The notes below the pieces were generated by a model. It was not told where the DNA came from. It did no database searches and saw only the letters and a list, made by a program, of their open reading frames with translations. 64,000 nt of DNA, taken from NCBI RefSeq assembly GCF_007829335.1, contig NZ_VIWO01000003.1, positions 737,759 through 801,758 of the forward strand, in the 5' to 3' direction. This DNA comes from Chitinophaga polysaccharea (GTDB lineage Bacteria; Bacteroidota; Bacteroidia; Chitinophagales; Chitinophagaceae). Within the stretch, counting starts at the first letter, position 1, and each line of letters starts with the position of its first letter. The translations under genes and the position numbers were made by a program. This document shows, piece after piece, positions 10,636 through 19,585 of this stretch.

Positions 10636-11061
10636 ATGACAGAATTATGGAAAGTACAGTGGGATACTGCTTTTGTGAAACATGTTGAGAGCAAAAGCCT
10701 GTTGGTAGGTAGCCTGTATGAAAATGGCTATTTATTTCATTTAGCTACCAAAGAAGTCACTTATATCAACTGGTTCTACGGAAATCCTACTTGTGCCGTG
10801 ATCAGCGGCGATGAGCAATGGGCCGTAATGGGTGGTGGGGAGATATTAACTGTTTGGAAGAACCAGGCAACCTTCGATATTGCCCTGGCATGGCCTTACG
10901 ATATGCGTCAGTCCGGCCCCGGGATAGTGCAAGTATTGACTGATCCATGGGTGGAAAATGCAGCCGTTTGGGAGCTGGATATAACTACGCTTGACGTACA
11001 AAAGTTAAGAGATTTCCGGGAATATATCGGTAAAGCATATATGGAGCAGGTTGCCTGGTAG
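10636..11061 (+). CDS. Conserved-looking hypothetical protein, 141 aa
   Basis: I do not recognise this family. The protein is soluble-looking, has no signal peptide or membrane segment, and is rich in Trp and aromatic residues (WKVQWD, YINWFYG, EQWAVMGGGE, WENAAVWEL-like segments). Alternating hydrophobic stretches suggest beta structure, and the C-terminal third looks helical (DVQKLRDFREYIGKAYMEQV). It ends 3 bp before the convergent stop of the macro-domain gene with no hairpin between them. Codon use matches its neighbours. Its whole-length continuity and isolated transcription unit make it a probable real gene; the function is unknown. Confidence 0.7.
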   Translation: MTELWKVQWDTAFVKHVESKSLLVGSLYENGYLFHLATKEVTYINWFYGNPTCAVISGDEQWAVMGGGEILTVWKNQATFDIALAWPYDMRQSGPGIVQVLTDPWVENAAVWELDITTLDVQKLRDFREYIGKAYMEQVAW

Positions 11062-11064
11062 CAT

Positions 11065-11517
11065 TTATCCTTTGAAATTCTCTACCACAAATAATGCTAT
11101 ATCTGGATAGGCGGCAGCTTGCTTGTCGATTACCTGTTTTACACTCTCCCAATTTAACTTTCCAAGGCCAGCGCCTATTTTGGGGAGCGCGATTTTGTCG
11201 GCTTGGTTTTCTTTTGCGAGTAACAGCATTTTTCCGATGGCGGATGCTACTGATTCAATCGTTGCTTTAGTTGTCCAGGACTGCTGTGTGCCCAGATTGA
11301 ATACCATCCCTTCTCCATAGTTATACATATAAACGTTTCCGGGAGTAAATTGCTTGTTACGGCATAATTGCTTGTACTCCTGGTACATCTTGGGGAATTT
11401 TTCTTTGAATGCAACGGCAATTCCTTTGCCTATGGCACCTGCGCAATTACACCCGTGTGCATAGTTGTTGACGCCGGGAATGTAGAAGATATCTCCTTCG
11501 TTGATGTAAGTGACCAT
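11065..11517 (-). CDS. Macro domain protein (ADP-ribose binding/hydrolase type)
   Basis: A single 150-aa macro domain. The signature YAHGCNCAGAIGKGIA near residues 18-33 matches the Asn-rich ligand loop of TARG1/DarG-type macro domains, and ALPKIGAGLGKLNW (around residue 110) is the second phosphate-binding loop. Proteins of this class bind ADP-ribose and often hydrolyse ADP-ribosyl-glutamate or ADP-ribosyl-DNA adducts. In DarTG systems the macro protein is the antitoxin, but no DarT-like toxin is adjacent here. The gene looks free-standing, with the unknown 141-aa gene convergent. The domain is certain; the substrate is not. Confidence 0.9.
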   Translation of the reverse strand: MVTYINEGDIFYIPGVNNYAHGCNCAGAIGKGIAVAFKEKFPKMYQEYKQLCRNKQFTPGNVYMYNYGEGMVFNLGTQQSWTTKATIESVASAIGKMLLLAKENQADKIALPKIGAGLGKLNWESVKQVIDKQAAAYPDIALFVVENFKG

Positions 11518-11929
11518 AGTGTGGTGGCGATTTGGGTTAAACAGAGTGTAATATACAGATCTTTGGTAGCGTTGAAAGTAATTGAAAGACCTGATAATTA
11601 GATATAGTTATCAGGGCTTTCAGAATAAATATCCTGTTATGAAAGTGATAGTTGATGAGGATACTATTAAACATAGGGAAGCGGTTACGATTGCTTTAGT
11701 AAGTAATCACACCCTACGCATTCAATATGCGTGACAAGCAAAGCAAATGCTTATGGCACTGTCCTTCGTGGTTAACAAATCGGGCAGCGTAAAATTTCTA
11801 GCCTAATCTGCATGAGTGCGTGATAGAAGTAGATGGACCTTTACATGTTTGTCCGCTGCAAGAATATTGCAGGAGCAATTGTTTTTTAAGCTAATTTTGC
11901 CAGTTAACATAGCTAAACAGGTAATCAAT
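11518..11929. other. Divergent intergenic region with hairpins and a 31-codon ORF
   Basis: The spacer separates the macro gene (minus) from the DUF493 gene (plus). It holds a strong hairpin at 11584-11621, a smaller one near 11718-11734 (ACGCAT-loop-ATGCGT), and an ATG ORF at about 11639-11734 encoding a peptide beginning MKVIVDEDTIKHREAV. The peptide resembles nothing I know and may be a gene remnant. Confidence 0.4.
11584..11621. repeat. 14-bp inverted repeat (hairpin) upstream of macro gene
   Basis: The arms GAAAGACCTGATAA and TTATCAGGGCTTTC pair with one mismatch around a 10-nt loop, 67 bp upstream of the macro-domain start. There is no clear T-run on either side, so an operator or RNA structure is as likely as a terminator. 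Confidence 0.5.
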
Positions 11930-12235
11930 ATGTCTATAGATGAAAATAAAAATGCCAGCTTAAACGGAGATCCGTATGAAAATTTTCGTTCATTACTGCA
12001 GCAATCCATTGTATTCCCTACTGAGTATACTTTTAAGTTCATTATAAAAGCAGAAGCCGATAAGATCACCGCATTGAAATCTATGTTCGAAGGTACGGGC
12101 GCCCGGCTCACAGAGGCCAGTTCTTCCGGTGGTAAGTACAAATCATTTACGGTACAGGTGCAGGTGCAGGATGAGGAGGAAGTGATTGCCTACTATAAAG
12201 AGGTGTCCAGGATCGACTCGGTAATCATGCTTTAA
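11930..12235 (+). CDS. DUF493 (YbeD/UPF0250-like) family protein
   Basis: A 101-aa protein starting at the ATG of MSIDENKNASL; an in-frame upstream extension to 11816 reads poorly and was not used. The family pattern is clear: FPTEYTFKFIIKAEADKI at the N-terminus, SSSGGKYKSFTVQVQV in the centre and EVIAYYKEVSRIDSVIML at the end, which fits the ferredoxin-like fold of DUF493. E. coli YbeD sits next to lipoate genes, but no lipoate gene is present here. The function is unknown, possibly regulatory ligand binding. It is followed by the YceI lipoprotein gene. Confidence 0.85.
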   Translation: MSIDENKNASLNGDPYENFRSLLQQSIVFPTEYTFKFIIKAEADKITALKSMFEGTGARLTEASSSGGKYKSFTVQVQVQDEEEVIAYYKEVSRIDSVIML

Positions 12236-12360
12236 ATAGAGCCGCCTGAGATCGTAATGTAAAAGAATTGTTATAATATTGATATTTTTCGATGTATTGT
12301 GCCGTTGTTTAAATTAAACCCCTAATTTCGATGGCTTATACATAGTTTTAATTTGAATTT

Positions 12361-13032
12361 ATGAAGCAAACAGTACCTGCATTTATCCTGCTGGCCACTT
12401 TGGCAGCATGTGGCGGTGCTTCTACCGACCAGGCGAAGACCGAAGAAAAGAAAGAAGCAGCTGTAGCCTCCGGCACAGCATATGCAATCGACACAACCAC
12501 TACAACCGTTCAATGGCGTGCTACCCACAAAGGTGGATTTGCACCTCGCTTTGGTATAATCAAAGTAACAGATGGTAGTCTCAATGTGGAAAATGGCACT
12601 GTTACCGGCGGTAGCTTTAATGTGAACCTGGCTGCCCTGGCCGTAGACCCGGCATCCATCACCGAACCAGACAAGAAAGCATCTGACCTGGAAGGTCACC
12701 TGAAAAGCGGCGACTTCTTCGACGTAGCGAAGTATCCATCCGCGAAATTTGTGATCACCGGCGTAGCTCCTTATGACAGCGCTAAACAGAAAAGCCTGCT
12801 GCCTGGCGCTACTAACCTGATCAGCGGTAACCTGACCCTGAAAGACAGCACCCTGAACATCACATTCCCTGCACAAATCACCGTAGCAGCCAACGACGTG
12901 ACTGCCACCGCAAAATTTGTGATCGACAGATCTGCCTGGGGCATCAGCTATAAAACAGAAGGTAGCCCTGAAAACTGGATGATCAGCAAAGACGTTGAAA
13001 TTGGGTTCAACCTGAAGGCAGCAAAAAAGTAA
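12361..13032 (+). CDS. YceI-family lipoprotein
   Basis: A 223-aa protein with lipobox LAAC (Cys17), a charged linker (EEKKEAA) and a YceI beta-barrel domain from about residue 40: AIDTTTTTVQWRATHKGGFAPRFGIIKVTDGSLNVENG, then SKDVEIGFNLKA at the end. YceI proteins are lipocalin-like and bind polyisoprenoid or amphiphilic ligands in the periplasm. The lipid anchor places it at a membrane. It is probably monocistronic, with its own upstream region of 125 bp and a strong terminator directly after it. The physiological ligand is unknown. Confidence 0.92.
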   Translation: MKQTVPAFILLATLAACGGASTDQAKTEEKKEAAVASGTAYAIDTTTTTVQWRATHKGGFAPRFGIIKVTDGSLNVENGTVTGGSFNVNLAALAVDPASITEPDKKASDLEGHLKSGDFFDVAKYPSAKFVITGVAPYDSAKQKSLLPGATNLISGNLTLKDSTLNITFPAQITVAANDVTATAKFVIDRSAWGISYKTEGSPENWMISKDVEIGFNLKAAKK

Positions 13033-13063
13033 AATACTTAAGTATAAGTCATTTATTAAAACA

Positions 13064-13086
13064 GCCTCGCAGGATTCCTGCGAGGC
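13064..13086. terminator. Bidirectional terminator
   Basis: GCCTCGCAGGA and TCCTGCGAGGC form an 11-bp perfect inverted repeat. It is preceded by ATTAAAA and followed by TTTATATTTTTT. It lies between the convergent YceI gene and the 173-aa lipoprotein gene and should stop both. Confidence 0.88.
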
Positions 13087-13087
13087 T

Positions 13088-13609
13088 TTATATTTTTTCG
13101 ATAAGGCTAATATTGATACCCCGGAAACAGTCATCCATACAGCCATTCTCTACAAACCCGCAACTGGATATCATTCCATTATTTTTTGTTTCAAAGTAGG
13201 TTTGGGCATTACTGCGCTTTAACAACCACTGGTCCTTTGCTGCTTTGTATATTTCATCTAACGTCTGAGGAGGATAGGCAGCCCCATGTGAACCTACTTT
13301 ACTTTCATCTTCCGTCCACTGCTCGTATACCTCAGACTGGCCCGGGAGGCTGTCAATCCGACGTGTGGCGGTATAGCTACGCTGCACCACTTTCCCTTCT
13401 TTAACAGTAATAACGGTTTCCGTACTAAACCCGGCCCACGAGGAGAAATTAACGACATAACGGTAGGAGTTACCCGATGCTGTTTTGAAGTTCATCCAGT
13501 ATCGTACGCTGGTATTAAAATCGTTTTCATACGCGATATCGCTTTTCTTACAGGAAGTAAGCAGGACGCCGGTCAGGAATAGCAGCAATACGTAGATATT
13601 TGCTTTCAT
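13088..13609 (-). CDS. DUF6174-like lipoprotein
   Basis: A 173-aa protein with lipobox LLTSC (about Cys20). After the anchor come NFKTASGNSYRYVVNFSSWAG, TVITVKEGKVVQRSY and TLDEIYKAAKDQW, and the C-terminus has NNGMISSCGFVENGCMDDCFRGINI. This order (a YRY-V strand, a VxxGKV turn, a T-x-DE-x-Y helix, a Cys-rich DDC end) resembles DUF6174 proteins as I remember them. Three cysteines near the C-terminus may form a disulfide. The role is unknown. The gene stops at the bidirectional terminator. Confidence 0.75.
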   Translation of the reverse strand: MKANIYVLLLFLTGVLLTSCKKSDIAYENDFNTSVRYWMNFKTASGNSYRYVVNFSSWAGFSTETVITVKEGKVVQRSYTATRRIDSLPGQSEVYEQWTEDESKVGSHGAAYPPQTLDEIYKAAKDQWLLKRSNAQTYFETKNNGMISSCGFVENGCMDDCFRGINISLIEKI

Positions 13610-14122
13610 ACAGGAGGTTTAGCCAGTGAAACGAATGAAAACAGAAAATGTTACCGGATAACTACATCTACTGATCTTTGCCGTGTATCACTATCAACCA
13701 GTCATCACTTCAGCCCCCGGTTGCGATTAGGCTCCGGGCTCAATGTTAACGCTAATATCCCGCCATTACGCAGTAGAAAATATTTATTAACTGCCATTAA
13801 TGTGTCTCCATGCCGTTTTCCTAGCTGTTAGAAGCCATTAAAACTTCTTCTCCCAAAACAGCAAATTTCACAACGATGTTATCAAATTTTGATGCTTTTT
13901 TGACTAATATAAACCGCATAACATCCTTTTTCAGCAGGCTATCATAAAAGCAGAATTTGATAAGAGGTACATCGTTATTGACTTTAAGGAAATTAACTGG
14001 CCAGGTGCTGCAGTTTATTTTTGATACGGGCATTTTATATGCACCCACCCACTACTCCCAACAAGCATAAATAATCCTTACTTTTAACGCAATCACGTTT
14101 TGAGGGAAAATTTTGAGTTAGT
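13610..14122. other. Intergenic region before the ECF sigma gene
   Basis: About 500 bp with little clear coding. It holds a weak GC hairpin near 13707-13735 (AGCCCCCGG...CCGGGCT, imperfect) and a minus-strand 75-codon ORF at 13821-14048, listed separately. The 3' end (about 14075-14120) should carry the ECF sigma promoter; TACTTTTA there is one base off TAnnTTTG. Confidence 0.4.
13821..14048 (-). CDS. Possible small protein, 75 aa, doubtful
   Basis: This ORF lies in an otherwise empty spacer and reads as a plausible globular fragment (PLIKFCFYDSLLKKDVMRFILVKKASKFDNIVVKFAVLGEEVLM). It has no recognised domain, signal peptide or operon partner. It could be a real small gene, the remnant of a larger one, or chance. 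The AT-rich composition makes a chance ORF credible. Confidence 0.25.
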   Translation of the reverse strand: MGAYKMPVSKINCSTWPVNFLKVNNDVPLIKFCFYDSLLKKDVMRFILVKKASKFDNIVVKFAVLGEEVLMASNS

Positions 14123-14728
14123 ATGATTGCGTCAAACACACTGTCCATTTGTAACTCCGGGCTTTTACACCAGGTGGCCGATGGAGATGAAGCCGCCTTC
14201 CGGCAGTTGTTTGAGATCTATGCCGATAGAATTTACGGCGTTGCCTTTACTTATACCAAATCAGCACACCTGTCTGAAGAAATTGTGCAGGATGTTTTTG
14301 TTAAGCTATGGCTTAAAAGGACAGCTTTGCCGGATATCAGCAAGATAGCTGACTATATCTTTATTATTGCGCGGAACCGGATTATCAACGAACTGCGTCG
14401 TTTACGACTGGAAAAAGATTATCTCCGACAGTTGTTATCTGAAGAAGGCGACTGCCTCAGATCGCCGGAAAGCGAATATGTGTTAAAAGAGTCCCGCGGC
14501 CTTATTGCCAAGGCTATTAATAGTCTGCCGCCCCAACAGAAATTGGTATACCAGCTCAACCAACTACAAGGACTTAAGCTGGGCGATGTAGCCCTGCAAC
14601 TCGGATTATCCCGGAATACTGTCAGAAATCACTTGTCACGCGCCCTGCAGTCCATACGCGAATACCTCCATGAACACTCCGACGAACAAACCATTCTTTT
14701 TGTAATAATTTTTTTCTCATTATCCTAG
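14123..14728 (+). CDS. ECF sigma factor, FecI type, with hydrophobic C-terminal tail
   Basis: A 201-aa sigma-70 family factor. Region 2 spans about residues 20-90 (FRQLFEIYADRIYGVAFTYTKSAHLSEEIVQDVFVKLW), and region 4 about 130-185 (INSLPPQQKLVYQLNQLQGLKLGDVALQLGLSRNTVRNHLSRALQSIREYL). The protein ends in a strongly hydrophobic tail, TILFVIIFFSLS, after the HTH. The next gene is a FecR anti-sigma and the one after is an STN-bearing SusC, so this factor should switch on the SusC/SusD locus when the transporter senses its glycan. The ATG start follows an AT-rich leader. The assignment is firm; the target promoter is inferred. Confidence 0.93.
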   Translation: MIASNTLSICNSGLLHQVADGDEAAFRQLFEIYADRIYGVAFTYTKSAHLSEEIVQDVFVKLWLKRTALPDISKIADYIFIIARNRIINELRRLRLEKDYLRQLLSEEGDCLRSPESEYVLKESRGLIAKAINSLPPQQKLVYQLNQLQGLKLGDVALQLGLSRNTVRNHLSRALQSIREYLHEHSDEQTILFVIIFFSLS

Positions 14729-14806
14729 TATCCCACTGGTACATTTTCAAAAGTCAAGTGTCTTTATATCTTGAATCAGTTAAATGGCACTGGTAAAGCA
14801 AGTAAT

Positions 14807-15937
14807 ATGCAACGATTTCGCAGTATAATAAAGGCATACCTGGAGGGCAGAGTGTCGGAGGAGGAGTTGTCGCAGCACCTGGCTGCTCATGATGATGAGC
14901 TGCATACGGATATCCATGGGCAGCTTGAATCCGGTGCCGCTGACGGATTAACCAGTCCGGACAGCCGGGAGGCCATGTTTACCCGCGTAATGGAATCGGT
15001 AAAAATGAAAGAACCAGCCAGGCCTGTTCTCTATAAATATTGGTTAAGGGCGGCAGCTATATTGCTTCCGCTGATAGCGGTGGCCGGCTGGTGGTACTAC
15101 CAGGGCAACGCGCATCCTGCGAAAATAGCGCAACAGCAACTCATTGGTACATCCAAAAAGAAGGTAATCCTCACTTTGTCAGATGGTACCGCCGTTGAGC
15201 TGGATAGTTCGGGCAACGGAATGGTGGCCAGGCAGGGGAATACGCTGGTATTAAAACAGGGCAACGGACAGGTGGTATACCAGCCGTCGTCTGATAAAAG
15301 CAGTGAAGTATTATATAATAAAATATCGACGCCTAAAGGAGAAACGTTCCAGGTAACACTGCCGGATGGCAGCACGGCCTTACTGAACGCCGCCTCCTCT
15401 ATTCGCTTTCCCATCGTGTTTGCAAAGAACGACCGGAACGTGGAGATTACGGGAGAGGTATATTTTGAGATAGAAAAATCGCCCACACCATTCCATGTGA
15501 AAGCCCCGGGAACGGAGATACAGGTACTCGGCACAAAGTTTAACGTAAACGGATATACGGATGAAAAATCCCTCAAAGTAACCTTATTGGAAGGTGCAGT
15601 AAAAGTGGCCGGTGGAAAGGAGAATGTGCTGCTGCAACCCGGCCAGCAGGTTATATTAGCGGGCGATGGCGCCAATGTAAACGAGCATATCGACCTTGAT
15701 GAAGTGATGGCCTGGAAGAAAGGGAATTTTGTTTTCAATAGTCTTACCCTGCCGGAAATTATGCGCCAGATCTGCCGTTGGTACGATGTGGAAGTATCCT
15801 ATGAAGGGCCGGTAAGCCAGAAACGTTTTACAGGTATCGTTGGTCGCAATGACAGTATTGCGGAAGTACTCGAATTTATGCAAACAGCCGGAATCAAATA
15901 TAAAGTGAACAATAGAAAAATAGTTATAATACCATAA
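14807..15937 (+). CDS. FecR-family anti-sigma factor
   Basis: A 376-aa inner-membrane anti-sigma. I chose the ATG of MQRFRSIIKAYLEG; an in-frame TTG at 14771 would add 12 poor residues. The cytoplasmic N-terminus (about 1-77) binds the sigma factor. One membrane helix follows (about 78-97, YWLRAAAILLPLIAVAGWWYY). The periplasmic part has a FecR domain (KISTPKGETFQVTLPDGSTALLNAASSIRFP, then GEVYFEIEKSPTPFHVKAPGTEIQVLGTKFNV) and a C-terminal DUF4974/STN-like domain (NFVFNSLTLPEIMRQICRWYDVEVSYEG). It should relay the signal from the downstream SusC to the upstream ECF sigma. It lies 78 bp after the sigma gene. Confidence 0.94.
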   Translation: MQRFRSIIKAYLEGRVSEEELSQHLAAHDDELHTDIHGQLESGAADGLTSPDSREAMFTRVMESVKMKEPARPVLYKYWLRAAAILLPLIAVAGWWYYQGNAHPAKIAQQQLIGTSKKKVILTLSDGTAVELDSSGNGMVARQGNTLVLKQGNGQVVYQPSSDKSSEVLYNKISTPKGETFQVTLPDGSTALLNAASSIRFPIVFAKNDRNVEITGEVYFEIEKSPTPFHVKAPGTEIQVLGTKFNVNGYTDEKSLKVTLLEGAVKVAGGKENVLLQPGQQVILAGDGANVNEHIDLDEVMAWKKGNFVFNSLTLPEIMRQICRWYDVEVSYEGPVSQKRFTGIVGRNDSIAEVLEFMQTAGIKYKVNNRKIVIIP

Positions 15938-15966
15938 TAAATATCACCAAAATCCACCCTTAAAAA

Positions 15967-15993
15967 AACGCCCTGTGTGCGAGACAGGACGTT
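15967..15993. repeat. Inverted repeat between FecR and SusC genes
   Basis: AACG-C-CCTGT and ACAGG-A-CGTT form a stem with one internal mismatch around a 7-nt loop. It is preceded by TTAAAAAAA and has no T-run after it on the plus strand. It may attenuate or process the mRNA between the signalling pair and the SusC gene. Confidence 0.4.
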
Positions 15994-16085
15994 AATATAA
16001 GGGCAAACTGTCCGGAATATCATCCGGATAAGGAGTGCTATGCACATAACTCTCTATTTATTTACCCTCATGCACTCATTTGAAA

Positions 16086-19000
16086 ATGAGTAGCTGCAAA
16101 AACAAATGTATGAATTTAAGAGGACATTTCCGTGCCCACCCACGATGTAAAACAATCACAAAACTATTGTTGATGATGAAGTTTACCGCATTTAGCCTGC
16201 TCTGCTTTTGCATGCAGACCAGCGCCATTGGTTTCGGCCAGAGCGTTACCTTATCAGGAAAAAATGTGTCGCTGAAAACGGTGTTGAAAGAAATCAACCA
16301 CCAGACCGGGTACCGTTTTTTTTATGAAGATGACCTGTTAAACAATGCTACGGGGATTACCATCGACGTACGTAATGCGCCGCTCCCAGATGCCTTAAAA
16401 AGCTGTTTTAAAGGGCTGCCCTTAACGTACCTGATTTCAAAAAACAGGATCATTATCACTGCGGCAGAAGCGCCGGGAAAAGATTCCCTGTCGGCTACTG
16501 CACCAGCGGCGATTGAGGTTACGGGGGTGGTACTGGGCGACGACGGCCTGCCATTGCCTGGCGCAACGGTTAAGCTGAAAGGCACTGCCAAAGGCGTTAC
16601 CACCGATGCTTACGGCCGTTTTTCCATCCAGGTACCTGCTATCGGGGCATCGCTGACCGTATCGTTTATCGGGTATGAATCGCTGGACGTAACGGTGCGC
16701 TCCACCGGTATGATGCGTATTATACTGAAGCGACTGGAGTCTAAAGTAGATGAAGTAGTAGTGGTAGCGCAGGGAAGGCAAAAGAAAACAGAAGTAGTAG
16801 GTGCGGTAACTTCTATCAAACCATCTGAACTGAAAATTCCCAGCAGCAACCTCACCAATGCTTTAGCAGGAAAGCTCGCCGGCATCATCGCTTACCAGCG
16901 GAGTGGTGAACCTGGATATGATAACGCCGATTTCTTTGTCAGGGGCGTTACTACCTTTGGCTACCGGAAATCGCCCCTGATCCTCATCGACAATATTGAA
17001 GCCACTCCCACAGACCTCGCACGCCTGCAAGTGGATGACATCGCGAGCTTTTCCATTATGAAAGACGCCACCGCTACAGCGCTGTATGGGTCAAAAGGAG
17101 CCAATGGTATTATCCTGATCACTACCAAGGAAGGTAAAGAAGGTGCCGCCACCGTATCATTCAGGGCGGAAAACTCGCTATCCCGTTCTACCCAGAATGT
17201 GAAACTGGCAGATCCTGTTACTTATATGGAACTCGCCAATGAAGCAGTGCTCACGCGCAATCCCCTGGGAGGCTTGCTGTATTCCAAAGATAAAATTGAG
17301 AATACCAGAAATGGTACTGATCCCGTAGTATTTCCGGCAACAGACTGGCAGAAAATGCTGCTTCGCAACTCAGCCCTGAATCAGCGTTATAACTTATCAG
17401 TAAACGGCGGCGGGAAAGTAGCCCGCTACTACGTTTCCGGCGCTATGAACATGGACAACGGGATACTGAAAATGGACAAGAAAAGTAATTTCAACAGTAA
17501 CTCTAAGCTAAAATCATATTCGATCAGGAGTAACGTCAATATTAACCTGACGCCTTCTACGGAAATGATTGTACGTATATCCGGGAGTTTTGATGATTAC
17601 TCCGGTCCTATCTCAGGAGGACAAGATATCTATAACCAAATTATGCAATCAAATCCCGTATTGTTCCCGGCGTATTACCAGCCTACTGAAGAAACAAAGT
17701 ACGTGAGGCATATTATGTTTGGTAACTCAGCAGATGGGAAGTTTAATAATCCTTATGCCGATCTGCAGAAAGGTTATAAACAATTCAACCGGTCTGCTAT
17801 CAACGCACAGCTGGCGCTGAACCAAAAGCTGTCTTTTATCACGGAAGGCCTGTCGGCCCGGGGATTGCTCAATATCCAGCGCAATGCGTACTTTTCAGTA
17901 TCCCGGCAATATAATCCTTTTTATTATGTAGCATATGACTACGACTATGTAACCAAAGGGTATTCTCTGAAAGCAATCAACCAGGAAGTTGGCCAGTCAC
18001 AGGCGCCCGCCGGTACGGAATATCTCAACTATTCGGAAGGTGATAAAACGCTGTCGTCCGATTTTTACGGTGAACTGGCGCTGGACTATCGTAGAACATT
18101 TAATAAAGTGCATGGCCTGAGTGGTACTTTGGTAGGCATCGCAAAAAACAGTCTTACCGGGAACGCCGGCAGTCTGCAGAATTCCCTTCCTTTCCGGAAC
18201 GTAGGCCTGTCTGGCCGCGCCACTTACCTGTATGATAACCGGTATGCAGCAGAGTTCAACTTTGGCTACAATGGGTCAGAACGATTTTATAAAACCCATC
18301 GTTTTGGTTTCTTCCCATCTGCCGGTGTCGCATATACAGTATCCAATGAAAAATACTGGGAGAGCCTGAAGAATGTAATTACCAAGCTTAAATTAAGAGC
18401 CACGTACGGCCTGGTAGGTAATGACGCGATTGGCAGCTCTGACGATCGTTTCTTTTACCTGTCTAATGTAGAAATGAACAGTAGCAAGAGAGGAATGACC
18501 TTCGGTACCCTGAAAGATTATAATCTTTCCGGCATCGATATCACCCGGTATGCCAACAATGACATCACCTGGGAGAAAGCGGCCAAAACCAATATTGGAT
18601 TTGAAACTTCCTTTTTTGACCGTTTAAACCTGGAGGTAGATGTGTACCAGGAAAAAAGATCCAATATCCTGATGCCCCGTACTTCTATTCCTACTACGAT
18701 GGGGCTGTCGCCCATTCTCAGCGCCAACGTGGGTAAAGCTTCGGCACATGGTGTAGATGTAGCCCTGGACTATTCTCACCAGATCACCCGGAAATGGTGG
18801 GCCAAGGCAATGGCCAACTTTACGTATGCCACCAGTCGCTTTGATGTATATGAAGAACCATCTTACCCGGAAAAGAATAAGTCGCACGTGGGCCATTCCC
18901 TGATGCAGGAATGGGGATACGTGGCAGAGCGCCTGTTTGTGGACGACCTGGATGCCAAAAATGCGCCCAAACAAAACTTTGGTATTTATGGAGGTGGAGA

Positions 19001-19559
19001 TATTAAGTACAGGGATATAAATGGTGACGGACAAATCAGCGAGCTGGATATGGCGCCCATCGGGTTTCCCACTACTCCCGAAATCGTGTATGGCTTTGGT
19101 ATATCCTCAGGATACGATCGCTTTGATTTCAACATTTTCTTCCAGGGATTAGGCCGGGAATCTTTCTGGATAGATTCCAAGTCTACTTCGCCTTTTATCG
19201 ATGATCAGCGCCAGCTGCTGAAAGTATGGGCAGATAACCATTGGAGTGAAGATAACCAGAACATCTATGCACTGTGGCCCAGGCTCAGCACCAGTTTGAT
19301 TGCTAATAATAACCAAGCCAGCACCTGGTTTATGAGAAATGGCGCACTGCTTCGCATTAAGTCGGTTGAAATTGGCTACACGTTACCTACTCCGCTAATG
19401 AAAAGACTGCGCCTTACCAACGCCCGGTTTTACCTGAATGGCACCAACCTGTTTACTTTCAGCAAATTTCATCTCTGGGATGTGGAAATGGGCGGTAATG
19501 GCCTGGGATACCCTGTTCAACGGGTGTTTAACGCTGGGGTGACCTGTTCATTTAAATAG
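16086..19559 (+). CDS. SusC/RagA-type TonB-dependent transporter with STN domain
   Basis: About 1,157 aa. I prefer the ATG of MSSCKNKC; a TTG at 16080 and the ATG at 16110 are alternatives. After an extended signal region come the STN domain (about 55-125, LKTVLKEINHQTGYRFFYEDDLL), a CarboxypepD_reg-like domain (about 145-220, GVVLGDDGLPLPGATVKLKGTAKGVTTDAYGRFSI), the SusC linker EVVVVAQGRQKKTEVVGAV, a plug (to about 350, ending ALYGSKGANGIILITTKEGKEG) and a beta-barrel to the C-terminal strand VFNAGVTCSFK. It imports an oligosaccharide across the outer membrane with the SusD partner. The STN domain couples it to the FecR/ECF pair just upstream. Confidence 0.96.
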   Translation: MSSCKNKCMNLRGHFRAHPRCKTITKLLLMMKFTAFSLLCFCMQTSAIGFGQSVTLSGKNVSLKTVLKEINHQTGYRFFYEDDLLNNATGITIDVRNAPLPDALKSCFKGLPLTYLISKNRIIITAAEAPGKDSLSATAPAAIEVTGVVLGDDGLPLPGATVKLKGTAKGVTTDAYGRFSIQVPAIGASLTVSFIGYESLDVTVRSTGMMRIILKRLESKVDEVVVVAQGRQKKTEVVGAVTSIKPSELKIPSSNLTNALAGKLAGIIAYQRSGEPGYDNADFFVRGVTTFGYRKSPLILIDNIEATPTDLARLQVDDIASFSIMKDATATALYGSKGANGIILITTKEGKEGAATVSFRAENSLSRSTQNVKLADPVTYMELANEAVLTRNPLGGLLYSKDKIENTRNGTDPVVFPATDWQKMLLRNSALNQRYNLSVNGGGKVARYYVSGAMNMDNGILKMDKKSNFNSNSKLKSYSIRSNVNINLTPSTEMIVRISGSFDDYSGPISGGQDIYNQIMQSNPVLFPAYYQPTEETKYVRHIMFGNSADGKFNNPYADLQKGYKQFNRSAINAQLALNQKLSFITEGLSARGLLNIQRNAYFSVSRQYNPFYYVAYDYDYVTKGYSLKAINQEVGQSQAPAGTEYLNYSEGDKTLSSDFYGELALDYRRTFNKVHGLSGTLVGIAKNSLTGNAGSLQNSLPFRNVGLSGRATYLYDNRYAAEFNFGYNGSERFYKTHRFGFFPSAGVAYTVSNEKYWESLKNVITKLKLRATYGLVGNDAIGSSDDRFFYLSNVEMNSSKRGMTFGTLKDYNLSGIDITRYANNDITWEKAAKTNIGFETSFFDRLNLEVDVYQEKRSNILMPRTSIPTTMGLSPILSANVGKASAHGVDVALDYSHQITRKWWAKAMANFTYATSRFDVYEEPSYPEKNKSHVGHSLMQEWGYVAERLFVDDLDAKNAPKQNFGIYGGGDIKYRDINGDGQISELDMAPIGFPTTPEIVYGFGISSGYDRFDFNIFFQGLGRESFWIDSKSTSPFIDDQRQLLKVWADNHWSEDNQNIYALWPRLSTSLIANNNQASTWFMRNGALLRIKSVEIGYTLPTPLMKRLRLTNARFYLNGTNLFTFSKFHLWDVEMGGNGLGYPVQRVFNAGVTCSFK

Positions 19560-19585
19560 TAAATAAGCAACGAAAAAAAACAAGT

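Noticed and set aside
11816..11929. N-terminal extension of the DUF493 protein
   Set aside because: The 38 extra residues are Arg/Cys-rich and not part of the family; the ATG at 11930 gives the normal length.
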